Of a stretch of 64,000 nt of DNA, positions 1 through 8,301 are shown piece by piece. The translations under genes were made by a program, and so were the position numbers. The DNA comes from Chitinophaga ginsengisegetis (GTDB lineage: Bacteria > Bacteroidota > Bacteroidia > Chitinophagales > Chitinophagaceae). Numbering within the stretch: position 1 is the first letter of the stretch; every line of letters starts with the position of its first letter. The DNA lies in NCBI RefSeq assembly GCF_900168065.1, contig NZ_FUZZ01000003.1, forward strand, positions 868,001-932,000, given 5' to 3'. Under the pieces are notes generated by a model. It was not told where the DNA came from. It did not search any database and was given only the letters and a program-made list of their open reading frames with translations.

Positions 1-3000
1 GGAAGCCAATAATGTATCTACCTGTCTGAATACACCAACTACCCTCAGGGTAAAAGCAGTAGCAGGGGTTCGGTACAACTGGTACGACGCAGCAACAGGT
101 GGTGCAACACTGGTAACTAACAGTAATGAATATACTACCCCAGCCAGTCTGCAGGCAGGTACCTATAACTTCTATGTGGAAGCGGTGAACGCGGGTGGCT
201 GCGCTAACGACAGCGGACGCACCAGGATTACCCTCACTGTAGACAGTGCATCAACAGCTGCCGATATTCAAATCACTGATAAAGTAATTTGTGCAGGCGA
301 TACAGCGGTATTAACACCAACTACCACTACAGTACAGAATCCTGTATTCAAATGGTATGCTAATGCCGACAGAACCGGTCCGATTACACAAGGTGTAAGC
401 AGCGCGGGCGTATTAACTATCACAGGACTGACGCCGGGAACATACACCTACTATGTAAGTGTAAGCAACGCCGGCAAGTGTGAAAATAAAGCAGGTGACT
501 TGAAAGCAGTAAAAGTAACGGTGAATAACACCGCCACTCCAACAGACATCGTAGCGGCAGATACAACTATCTGTGCAAATACTACGGTTAAACTCACGGC
601 TGCTTCAACAACCGTAACAAACCCAATATTCAAATGGTATGCAGATGCAGCCCTGACAACATTCCTTGCTTCAGGCGCAACATATACTACCAGTGCCCTG
701 AGCGCAACCTCTTCTTACTATGTAACTGTAGAAGGAAGCAACAGATGCGCAAATGCAGCCGGCAGCGCCAAAGAAGTGAAAGTGACAGTGAGTGATATAC
801 CGGCTCCGATTATTAGCGCATCAGCGATCAGCATTTGTGTAGGCGATACCGCAACACTGAGCATTCAGAACGTGGATAATACGCTGACCTACCGCTGGTA
901 TAGTGCGGCAACAGGCGGTACATTACTGTTCACCGGTCCGGTGTACAAGGTAACGGGCCTCACTGCTTCGAAAGACTTCTATGCAGAAGCTTCTCTGGGT
1001 GGATGTAGTAGTGCTGCCAGAACGAAAGTGTCAATAGGCGTAGGTGTTGCTCCAACCCCGATACTCGAAAACAATAATGTAACAGCATGTCAGGGTGGAA
1101 CAGCGGTACTGAAAGTAACGTCTTCTGTGAATAATATCACATACAGATGGTATACTACATTAACCGGCGGAGTGGCTGTATTTACAGGACCAATCTTCAC
1201 CGTGAATAATGTGACAGCTAATACAACCTATTATGTGGAAGCTACCGGTGATACTTCAAATTGTGGTAAACCTTCTGTAAGAGCTGCCGCGAAGATCAAC
1301 GTGGTACCTGTACCACCGGCTCCTGTACTGGTAAGCAACAGTGCGGAAGTTTGTAAAGGTCAGAATGTAACATTGCAGATACAAAGTCCTGCAGCCGGTG
1401 TTACTTACGAATGGTTTGATGCAGCAACAGGCGGCAACAAAGTAAACGAAGGATCAACGTTTAATATCACGGCACTGGATTCTACAGTGAGCTACTACGT
1501 ACAGGCATTGGTAAATGGAGGCTGCCCAAGCGCAAGCAGAACGAAGGCCACCATCACCGTGAAGAGCGTACCGGCAATACCTGCAATTTCATCCACTTCC
1601 CTGTTCATTTGTCAGGGAGGCAGTGTAACACTTTCTATTCAGAATCCAGTAGCAGGTGTAACCTACCGTTGGTACAACGCGGCATCTGGTGGTACGCTGC
1701 TTGCCACAGGCAATAGCTACACAACCGGTGCATTAAATACAAGTACCGATTTCTATGCAGAAGCTAACAATGGTAATTGCAGTAATAGTGTAAGAGCGAA
1801 AGTTTCAATAGGTGTAGGACAAGCACCAACACCAATCCTGGAAAGCAATGCACTCACTATCTGTATGGGAACTTCCGCTACACTCCGTGTAACTTCAGCT
1901 ACCAACGGAGTAATCTACAAATGGTATACTTCTGCCGCAGGTAATGATTCTGTAGGTGTAGGACCGGTATTCCAGACAGGACCGCTCAATGCCAGCATGG
2001 ATTATTATGTGGGTGCAACAGGAACTACAGGTCAATGCGGTAGTCCATCCGCAAGAGTGAAAGCTACTGTAACAGTAGTGGCACCACAAACAGCTCCGGA
2101 TGTAGTAGCCTCTGCACTTAAAACATGTGCCGGCACTGGTGTTACCGTATCGGTGAAAACAATCAAACCTGGAGTTACCTATCAGTGGTACGACGCTGCA
2201 ACGGGCGGCAACCTGCTCTCTTCTGACGCAGTGTACAGCGTACCGGTGGTTACTCAGAATACTACCTTCTATGTACAGGCAAATCTGGGAAGTTGCTCCA
2301 GCAGCAGAACAGCGGTGACAGTAACCGTTGACCCAACTCCGCCAATACCGGAAGTAAATGCTGATAACCTCACAACCTGCATAGGTGGTACCGTAACATT
2401 CAGTATCAAGGGTGCAGACGCTTCATTGACTTATCGCTGGTATGATGCGCAGAATAACGGCGTATTCCTCGCAAGCGGTACTTCATACGCAACGAAACCA
2501 CTGGCAGCAAACACTACATTCTATGTAGAAGCACTGAACAGTCAGGGTTGCAGCAGCGGTCGCAAAGCAGTAACAGCAAATGTGAGAAACGATATAGATG
2601 CGCCATTGGCAGATCCGTTGACAGTATGTAGCGGACACACAGCGGTACTTTCTGTGAAAGGCAGACAACCAGGTATCATCTACAAATGGTTCAGCGCATC
2701 AACCGGAGGAACAGCCGTATTTACCGGTGCAGATTTCACTATCACACCAAGCGTAAGTACTGTATACTTCCTGGAAGCATCTACCAGCGGCGGTTGCATC
2801 AGTGCAAGCAGAACAAGGGTAGAAGTAACCGTGAATCCGTCGCCGGCTGCTCCTATAGTAACCAATGCAGTCATCAAGGTTTGCACCGGTCAAACAGCTA
2901 CGCTCGGTGTACAGGGTCCGAATGGCGCCCTCACTTACAAATGGTATACTACCGCAACAGGTGGTACTGCTATCTCCACAGGTGCTTCTTATACAACACC

Positions 3001-3904
3001 GGCGGTAACAGCTAACCAGATGTATTACCTGGAAGCATCCAGCAGCAATGGTTGTACAAGTCCAACACGTACTGCGGTGAGCGTTGAAGTAATACTTCCA
3101 CCAGCCGGACCACGTGTAACCGGAAACGATCCGATATGTCCGGGCAGCACAGCAATACTGATGGCTACTTCCACCACTCCGGATGTTGATTTCCGCTGGT
3201 ACTCCGTAGCAACTAACGGTACGCCGATAACCACAGGTGCAACATTTGTTACACCAGCGCTGAATGCCAATACTACTTACTATGTAGAAGCATTTACAGC
3301 AGGTGGTTGCACCAGCTCCGCCAGAACAAGGGTAGATATCAGCCTGGCACAACCACTGCCTGCACCGGTTGTAACAGTGGACAACACTACGGCTACATCT
3401 ATTACCTTCCGCTGGTCACCGGTTACAGGAGCACAACGTTACGAAGTAACAGTAGACAACGGCGTCACATTCATAGCGCCAAGCTCAGGTGCAACTGGTA
3501 CCACACATACTATCTCCGGTCTGCAGCCAAATCAGAGTGCTACGATCCAGGTACGTGCCATCGGGGCATCCACCTGTCAGAACAGTGCACTGTCTGCCGC
3601 AGTAACGGATAAAACGAAGAACCCGCAAGGCAATAACATCTATATACCGAACCTCTTCAGCCCGAACGGCGATGGTATAAATGATATCGAGTATGTATAT
3701 GGAACCGCCATTGCACAGCTTGAATTCAGGATCTACAACCAGTGGGGTCAATTGGTATTCACATCGAAAGATCAACGTCAGGGATGGGATGGTACCATGA
3801 GCGGACAGAAACAACCGGTAGGCGTATATGTATGGATAGTGAAGGCTACCATGCAGGATGGTACGGTGATCACGAAGAAAGGTAACGTAACCCTCATGAG
3901 ATAA
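1..3904 (+). CDS. Giant Ig-like repeat adhesin with T9SS type B C-terminal sorting domain (5' partial)
   Basis: The reading frame is open from base 2, so the gene starts upstream of the window; the ATG at 176 is internal. The visible part holds one partial and twelve complete Ig-like repeats of about 80-86 residues. Each repeat has a Cys near the start (C-x-G-x-x-x-T-L), a central Y-x-W-Y with a GG turn, a YYV-x-A strand and a second Cys before a S-x-R-T-x-V ending, so each domain can form one disulfide. After the last repeat comes a fibronectin-III-like domain (about 3355-3620) and a C-terminal domain beginning IPNLFSPNGDGIND and containing QWGQLVF and GVYVW, the CHU_C/type B T9SS sorting signature. 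Known biology: such proteins are exported by the type IX system and held at the cell surface, as SprB is in gliding Flavobacterium. The next two genes (PorP/SprF-like and PorE-like) fit that role. Which ligand it binds cannot be told from sequence. Confidence 0.9.
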   Translation, partial: EANNVSTCLNTPTTLRVKAVAGVRYNWYDAATGGATLVTNSNEYTTPASLQAGTYNFYVEAVNAGGCANDSGRTRITLTVDSASTAADIQITDKVICAGDTAVLTPTTTTVQNPVFKWYANADRTGPITQGVSSAGVLTITGLTPGTYTYYVSVSNAGKCENKAGDLKAVKVTVNNTATPTDIVAADTTICANTTVKLTAASTTVTNPIFKWYADAALTTFLASGATYTTSALSATSSYYVTVEGSNRCANAAGSAKEVKVTVSDIPAPIISASAISICVGDTATLSIQNVDNTLTYRWYSAATGGTLLFTGPVYKVTGLTASKDFYAEASLGGCSSAARTKVSIGVGVAPTPILENNNVTACQGGTAVLKVTSSVNNITYRWYTTLTGGVAVFTGPIFTVNNVTANTTYYVEATGDTSNCGKPSVRAAAKINVVPVPPAPVLVSNSAEVCKGQNVTLQIQSPAAGVTYEWFDAATGGNKVNEGSTFNITALDSTVSYYVQALVNGGCPSASRTKATITVKSVPAIPAISSTSLFICQGGSVTLSIQNPVAGVTYRWYNAASGGTLLATGNSYTTGALNTSTDFYAEANNGNCSNSVRAKVSIGVGQAPTPILESNALTICMGTSATLRVTSATNGVIYKWYTSAAGNDSVGVGPVFQTGPLNASMDYYVGATGTTGQCGSPSARVKATVTVVAPQTAPDVVASALKTCAGTGVTVSVKTIKPGVTYQWYDAATGGNLLSSDAVYSVPVVTQNTTFYVQANLGSCSSSRTAVTVTVDPTPPIPEVNADNLTTCIGGTVTFSIKGADASLTYRWYDAQNNGVFLASGTSYATKPLAANTTFYVEALNSQGCSSGRKAVTANVRNDIDAPLADPLTVCSGHTAVLSVKGRQPGIIYKWFSASTGGTAVFTGADFTITPSVSTVYFLEASTSGGCISASRTRVEVTVNPSPAAPIVTNAVIKVCTGQTATLGVQGPNGALTYKWYTTATGGTAISTGASYTTPAVTANQMYYLEASSSNGCTSPTRTAVSVEVILPPAGPRVTGNDPICPGSTAILMATSTTPDVDFRWYSVATNGTPITTGATFVTPALNANTTYYVEAFTAGGCTSSARTRVDISLAQPLPAPVVTVDNTTATSITFRWSPVTGAQRYEVTVDNGVTFIAPSSGATGTTHTISGLQPNQSATIQVRAIGASTCQNSALSAAVTDKTKNPQGNNIYIPNLFSPNGDGINDIEYVYGTAIAQLEFRIYNQWGQLVFTSKDQRQGWDGTMSGQKQPVGVYVWIVKATMQDGTVITKKGNVTLMR

Positions 3905-3937
3905 TGATGATTCATCAGCAAGATCAAATCAAAAATA

Positions 3938-3967
3938 AAACCGGGGTGCTGCAAAGCATCCCGGTTT
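3938..3967 (+). terminator. 13-bp stem-loop between adhesin and porP/sprF
   Basis: The arms 3938-3950 and 3955-3967 pair over 13 bases (one G-T pair) around a GCAA tetraloop, flanked by A-rich sequence on the left and TTTAT on the right. It sits between the adhesin stop codon and the signal-peptide ATG of the next gene. It may terminate or attenuate adhesin transcripts or protect their 3' ends. Its presence argues that the longer upstream reading frame of the next gene is not translated. Confidence 0.7.
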
Positions 3968-3993
3968 ATCCAGAAATACTTAAAAATGTTCCT

Positions 3994-5001
3994 ATGAAAA
4001 GGATTTTTATAGTTGCAATGATTTTATGGAGCAGCTTATTGCCCCGCACTTCTGTTGCCCAGGTTGATCCGCACTTTTCGCAATACTATGCGTACCCGTT
4101 ATGGCTTAACCCTGCTCTTACAGGCGTGATAGACGGTGATTACCGCATTAGTGCCGACTATCGTAATCAGTGGGCCAATTACGGGAAACCATTCTCCACT
4201 GTGGGTATTTCTGCAGATGCCGCTACGGATAAGAATATAGGCGTAGGTATTAATGTAATGAACATGTCGGCAGGTGATGCAGGCTATAATTTCTTCAATG
4301 CAATGGCCAGCGTTTCTTACACCGGTGTGAAATTTGGCCGTACCAAAACCAGCCAGCTGGTGTTCGGGATCAACGCAGGGTTGATCAACAGAAGGCTGGA
4401 TCCTGCTAAATTCCAGACCGGCAGCCAGTATCAGCCGGTAACCGGTTTTGATCCCAGCATATTTAACGGGGAGAATGTAAGCAATACCACGTCCAACCAG
4501 TTTGACGCAGGAGCAGGTGTAGTATTTTTTGATGGTAATCCAAATCATACATTAAATCCATTTGCTGGATTTGCAGCACAGCATCTTACACAACCAAAGG
4601 ATCCGTTTTCCTCCGATGGCACTGAAAGAAAGCTGCCGGTAAGATACCTGGTACACGGTGGTACCAAAATCAGGCTGAATGATGCCGTAACCCTTACTCC
4701 TACCGGACTTTACATGAGACAAGGAAATGCCGAAGAAATTGTGGCGGGTATGTATGCCCAGCTGATGGTAAATCCTGAATTCGATTTCCTGGTGGGAGGT
4801 AACTATCGCTTCAATGATGCCGTAATTCCTTTTGCCGGTTTCCATTTCAAAAGCTTTGTACTGGGATTAAGCTACGATGCCAATACCTCCAACATGCGCC
4901 GCCTGGTAAATGGCAGCCAGAGCTTTGAAATATCACTCTCTTTTATCAGCCGCAAAAGAAGAATGCTTAACGAAGAATACTTTATTTGTCCCAGGTTATA
5001 A
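3994..5001 (+). CDS. PorP/SprF family type IX secretion membrane protein
   Basis: Outer membrane beta-barrel protein of the PorP/SprF family, 335 residues. The signal peptide MKRIFIVAMILWSSLLPRTSVAQ is followed by the family signature VDPHFSQYYAYPLWLNPALTG, and the barrel continues with alternating strands to the end. The frame is open back to an ATG at 3904 that overlaps the adhesin stop codon, but that extension would put 30 residues before the signal peptide and would translate through the hairpin at 3938-3967, so the start at 3994 is chosen. In Flavobacterium SprF is needed to secrete or anchor the adhesin SprB encoded beside it, and the same gene order here suggests that this protein serves the upstream adhesin. 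Confidence 0.92.
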   Translation: MKRIFIVAMILWSSLLPRTSVAQVDPHFSQYYAYPLWLNPALTGVIDGDYRISADYRNQWANYGKPFSTVGISADAATDKNIGVGINVMNMSAGDAGYNFFNAMASVSYTGVKFGRTKTSQLVFGINAGLINRRLDPAKFQTGSQYQPVTGFDPSIFNGENVSNTTSNQFDAGAGVVFFDGNPNHTLNPFAGFAAQHLTQPKDPFSSDGTERKLPVRYLVHGGTKIRLNDAVTLTPTGLYMRQGNAEEIVAGMYAQLMVNPEFDFLVGGNYRFNDAVIPFAGFHFKSFVLGLSYDANTSNMRRLVNGSQSFEISLSFISRKRRMLNEEYFICPRL

Positions 5002-5064
5002 TTTATCAAAAACCGGATCAGAATGGAGGCAAAAACATATACAGAAAAAAGAAATGGAACCCTC

Positions 5065-7122
5065 ATGAAAAAAATTACACTCTGTTGGCTGGTGGTTTTT
5101 ACAGGAATAATTGGCTCCCTACAAGCGCAGTATGTTTATGATTTTAAACATACTGCAGACGTTTTTTACGGCTCACGGGATTATTATTCCGCGGCACAGT
5201 ACTACAATAAAGCACTGGGCACTTTCAAAATCAAGCCAGAGCAGGTATTACCCTATACAGTTGCCGGCGCTCCTCCCAGTGGTAAACTGAAGGATTATCA
5301 ACAGGTGGTAGCCAGGCTGGCTGAATCTTACCGGCTCTTCTACGACTATGGTAATGCAGAAACCTGGTATGCGCAACTGGTTGGCTTTAATAATCCGGCA
5401 TATCCCCAGGCCCGGTACTGGTACGCCATCTGCCTCAGGAACAATGGAAAATACCAGGAGGCACTGGATGAATTTAAAAAATTCAAACAAAGCTATACCG
5501 CCGCCGATGAACTGTCTGTAAGAACCCCGCTCGAAATTGCCTGCTGTGAATTCGCACTCTCTGAAGCCAATAAGGAACCAAGATTTACGATCGTAAAAAC
5601 TGCCGGTAATGTTAATGAAGGCGGTGCAAACTATGCGCCGGTGATCCTGGATCCGGGCACTTTAATGTTTACCTCTTCCCGTGCGGAAAATCCACCGCTG
5701 CCTACCACTGTTAAGCAGCCCACCACAAAAAAACAAGCAAAAAAAGGAACCCCATATGTAAATGATCTTTACACTGCTACCGGCAGCGGCAATACCTTCG
5801 ATAACAGCCAGAAGCTGAAAATCCCTACCACTAAAGGATTCGACCAGGGAGTATCTGCCATCACCCCGGATGGTAACTCTCTGTATATCACCCGCTGGTC
5901 GATGAAAGATGGCGTGAAACAATCCGCTATCTATTTCAGCAGTCGCCAGAATGGGGTGTGGTCTGAACCAAAAATATTAGGCGACAATGTAAACGTTACA
6001 GGGTATAACTCTATGCAGCCCTATATCACTGCCGATGGAAAATACCTGCTGTTTGCATCCAACAGACCCGGAGGTATGGGCAAAAATGATTTGTGGTATT
6101 GCATCATGACCAACGGCACGCCCGGTGGCGCCCGCAATATGGGTACAGCCATCAACACAAAAGATGAGGAACAGGCGCCATTCTATGATGCAGAGAAAAA
6201 TCTGCTCGTATTCAGCACCGATGGTCGCGTAGGTTTGGGTGGGCTCGATTTCTTCCAGAGCGAGGGCGACTTCGGTACCTGGTCGGCCCCGGTTAATATG
6301 GGTAAACCATTGAATTCTCCTAAAGATGATATCTATTATACGGCACTGGATAATACACATCCCTTTGCAGCAGGCTTCATCAGTTCCGACAGGGAATCTA
6401 TCTGCTGCCTGGAAGTATTCAGCATTAACCGCATCCGCAAAATAGCAAGTGGGTTGATCATCGACTGCGATACCCATCTGCCGCTGGAAGGCGCTACCGT
6501 TACCTTATTGGATACAGTGAGAAGAAAAACAATCCGCAAAGTTACACTGGACGCCACCGGAAGGTATACCTTTGAAGTGGATCCACAACGCTTTTACAAA
6601 GTGATTGCTGAAAAAGACAACTACTTCACCAAAACACTCTATTTTAATACAGATTCATTGGTGAGGATAGATTCTATGGACAATCCCACCCTTTGTCTCA
6701 AGCATTACGAAATAGAAAAACCAATTGTACTTAATAATATCTACTACGATTTCGGAAAGGCAACGCTCCGTCCGGAATCTAAAGCAGTATTGGATACAGT
6801 GGTTGATATGCTGAACGATAATCCGAAGTTAACGATCGAGATGAGCGCACATACCGATAGCGTAGGCTCCGTGAAATTCAACGACAAGCTGTCCCAGGCC
6901 AGGGCTCAATCCTGCGTGGATTACCTGATCAGCAGGGGTATTGCTTCGGAAAGGCTCATCGCTAAAGGTTACGGTAAATCCAAACCAATTGCACCAAACT
7001 CACTGCCTAATCATAAAGACAATCCAGAAGGACGTCAGCTTAACCGCAGAACTGAATTCAAGGTATTAAAAAGACAGGTTCAGGTAAAGGTGGAAGATGA
7101 TGGTAACAGCAGTAGTCAATAA
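5065..7122 (+). CDS. PorE-like OmpA family protein (TPR, beta-propeller, CRD, OmpA)
   Basis: 685 residues from the ATG at 5065, chosen because it begins a clear signal peptide (MKKITLCWLVVFTGIIGSLQAQ); the frame is open to 5023. Domain order: TPR-like helices (about 25-160), a WD40-like/PD40 propeller (about 190-430; blades with S-x-DGK/GG-x-G-x-xDLW), a carboxypeptidase regulatory-like beta-sandwich (about 445-530), and a C-terminal OmpA peptidoglycan-binding domain (about 560-675) with YYDFGKATLRPES and the HTDSVG...NDKLSQARA motif. This is the architecture of PorE, which ties the T9SS attachment complex to peptidoglycan in Porphyromonas. The gene follows adhesin and porP/sprF with a 63-base gap, so the three probably form one functional unit. 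Confidence 0.88.
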   Translation: MKKITLCWLVVFTGIIGSLQAQYVYDFKHTADVFYGSRDYYSAAQYYNKALGTFKIKPEQVLPYTVAGAPPSGKLKDYQQVVARLAESYRLFYDYGNAETWYAQLVGFNNPAYPQARYWYAICLRNNGKYQEALDEFKKFKQSYTAADELSVRTPLEIACCEFALSEANKEPRFTIVKTAGNVNEGGANYAPVILDPGTLMFTSSRAENPPLPTTVKQPTTKKQAKKGTPYVNDLYTATGSGNTFDNSQKLKIPTTKGFDQGVSAITPDGNSLYITRWSMKDGVKQSAIYFSSRQNGVWSEPKILGDNVNVTGYNSMQPYITADGKYLLFASNRPGGMGKNDLWYCIMTNGTPGGARNMGTAINTKDEEQAPFYDAEKNLLVFSTDGRVGLGGLDFFQSEGDFGTWSAPVNMGKPLNSPKDDIYYTALDNTHPFAAGFISSDRESICCLEVFSINRIRKIASGLIIDCDTHLPLEGATVTLLDTVRRKTIRKVTLDATGRYTFEVDPQRFYKVIAEKDNYFTKTLYFNTDSLVRIDSMDNPTLCLKHYEIEKPIVLNNIYYDFGKATLRPESKAVLDTVVDMLNDNPKLTIEMSAHTDSVGSVKFNDKLSQARAQSCVDYLISRGIASERLIAKGYGKSKPIAPNSLPNHKDNPEGRQLNRRTEFKVLKRQVQVKVEDDGNSSSQ

Positions 7123-7183
7123 AAATTTTCCCTTAAACCGGCTGTTTGGCCGGATCCTTCCATATCCTGTAATAACCATTTAG

Positions 7184-7212
7184 AAAGCCGGCCTCCTGGT
7201 CGGCTTTTTTAT
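7184..7212 (+). terminator. Rho-independent terminator of the T9SS gene set
   Basis: AAAGCCGGCC, a TCCT loop, then GGTCGGCTTT form a 10-bp stem with one G-T pair, followed by a run of T. A second small CCGG hairpin lies just upstream at about 7137-7152. Confidence 0.85.
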
Positions 7213-7277
7213 TTAATGATTTTCGATATCTGAAAGAATTTATTTAATTAGGAATCCTTCTTAAATAAAATACAGGA

Positions 7278-7309
7278 GAAAGCATGTTCATTACTATGAA
7301 CATGCTTTC
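7278..7309. terminator. 13-bp inverted repeat between convergent genes
   Basis: GAAAGCATGTTCA (7278-7290), a TTACTA loop, and its exact complement (7297-7309). It lies between the end of the T9SS set and the stop of the minus-strand lipoprotein gene. There is no strong T-run on either side, so the terminator role is inferred from position only. Confidence 0.5.
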
Positions 7310-7342
7310 AATAGTTCTAATGTAAATTTTCAGACTTTAGAA

Positions 7343-7852
7343 TTAGTTGCTTTTACCAAAGAGGCCAATAGCAATGGTATCAGCGGCTTTCATTACTTTC
7401 AGATGGGAACTGAGTTCTATCGCATTGTTATACTTGAATGCAGTATCTTTCTGAATACCGCCTGGTTTTGAAACCTTGATAGATTTTACTTTCGTTAAGA
7501 GATCTATCTTCAGTGCAGCACCGGTTCCTTTAAACGTTCCTTTAAGCAGGGTATCTGTTTTGGGAGCCGCAGCAGTGCCAGCAATCAGGTAAACGCCATG
7601 ATCCGCGTCTTTAATGTTTTTAGTAAGATTCAATACAACGTTCACACTACTATCAGTGTTCTCGGTGATGGTAATATCACCTACCTTTTTATCTTTATCA
7701 GCACCGGATCCTTTCAGTTCAAACGACTTGGAACGTGGTGTTGGAGGAGGTGGTGTTGGATTATCATCATCTTTGCAGGAGCTTACAGTAATACCCAATA
7801 CAGTAGCGATCACTACTCCCGTCAGGAGTGTGTTTTTGTTGAACATAAGCAT
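7343..7852 (-). CDS. Hypothetical lipoprotein
   Basis: 169 residues. The N-terminus is a lipoprotein signal peptide ending in the lipobox TVSSC (Cys about residue 26), followed by an acidic KDDDNPTPPPPTPR linker typical of Bacteroidota surface or periplasmic lipoproteins. The rest is a compact beta-rich domain of about 130 residues with no Cys and no motif I recognise; it resembles CHRD/superoxide-dismutase-like or YceI-like small sandwiches only in general strand pattern. The gene stands alone, divergent from the MATE gene. Two in-frame ATGs (7852 and 7846) are possible; the first is used. Function unknown. Confidence 0.75.
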   Translation of the reverse strand: MLMFNKNTLLTGVVIATVLGITVSSCKDDDNPTPPPPTPRSKSFELKGSGADKDKKVGDITITENTDSSVNVVLNLTKNIKDADHGVYLIAGTAAAPKTDTLLKGTFKGTGAALKIDLLTKVKSIKVSKPGGIQKDTAFKYNNAIELSSHLKVMKAADTIAIGLFGKSN

Positions 7853-8301
7853 GATTTCAGTTTTTATAAAGGTTTTACAATTGTAATTTTGTAATTGTAA
7901 TGTTTGTGATTGTGATGTTGTTTTAATATAGGTTTTCAGCGCTTACTTGGAATGTTAAACGGAAGTGAAAATGAAAAGTTACAGCTATAGGTAAAGTATT
8001 TTTTAAATATTTTTTTTCACCTGCCTGTAACCTTTACGTATCATGGATCGTAGCGATCGTATTTTCTTTTCATGAAGAAATATCTGTTATAACTGATGTT
8101 AACCTGCGCATTTTTAAAGATGGTTTTTGATGATTGAAAAATTAAATTACATTTGCGGAGCATCATGAGATGCCAGAACTGACAGCATATGAAAATTTAT
8201 TAAGACCACGGTAGTTCCGCTTGTCGCCCTTCCACTTTTCCTGTTTTAGTTTGCAGTGCGGATAATGCACTGTTCCTCGTTATTATTTTCAAAAGTAAAT
8301 T
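7853..8301. other. Intergenic region between divergent lipoprotein and MATE genes
   Basis: 449 AT-rich bases without a convincing gene. Near the lipoprotein start (about 7873-7915) there are imperfect direct copies of TGTAATT/TGTGATT. The plus-strand promoter at 8124-8155 and a leader of about 140 bases before the MATE gene occupy the right half. Nothing else is seen. Confidence 0.6.
8124..8155 (+). promoter_or_regulatory. Bacteroidota-type promoter for MATE gene
   Basis: TTTTTG (8124-8129) and TACATTTG (8148-8155) are 18 bases apart, matching the Bacteroidota sigma-ABfr pattern TTTG-N17-23-TAnnTTTG. Transcription would begin near 8160 and leave a leader of about 140 bases. Confidence 0.7.

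Noticed and set aside
800..3330. Regular repeats that could suggest a CRISPR array
   Set aside because: The repeats are about 250 bases, degenerate and in frame; they encode Ig-like domains.
2699..3352. 217-codon minus-strand frame in the adhesin
   Set aside because: Antisense to the repeat region; its repetitive Cys/Tyr-rich sequence simply mirrors the Ig repeats.
3904..3993. N-terminal extension of PorP/SprF
   Set aside because: Would read through a 13-bp hairpin and precede a complete signal peptide.
7157..7166. CAGGATATGG on the minus strand, like the small-RNA core
   Set aside because: Only ten bases match, with no promoter and no following terminator in that direction.
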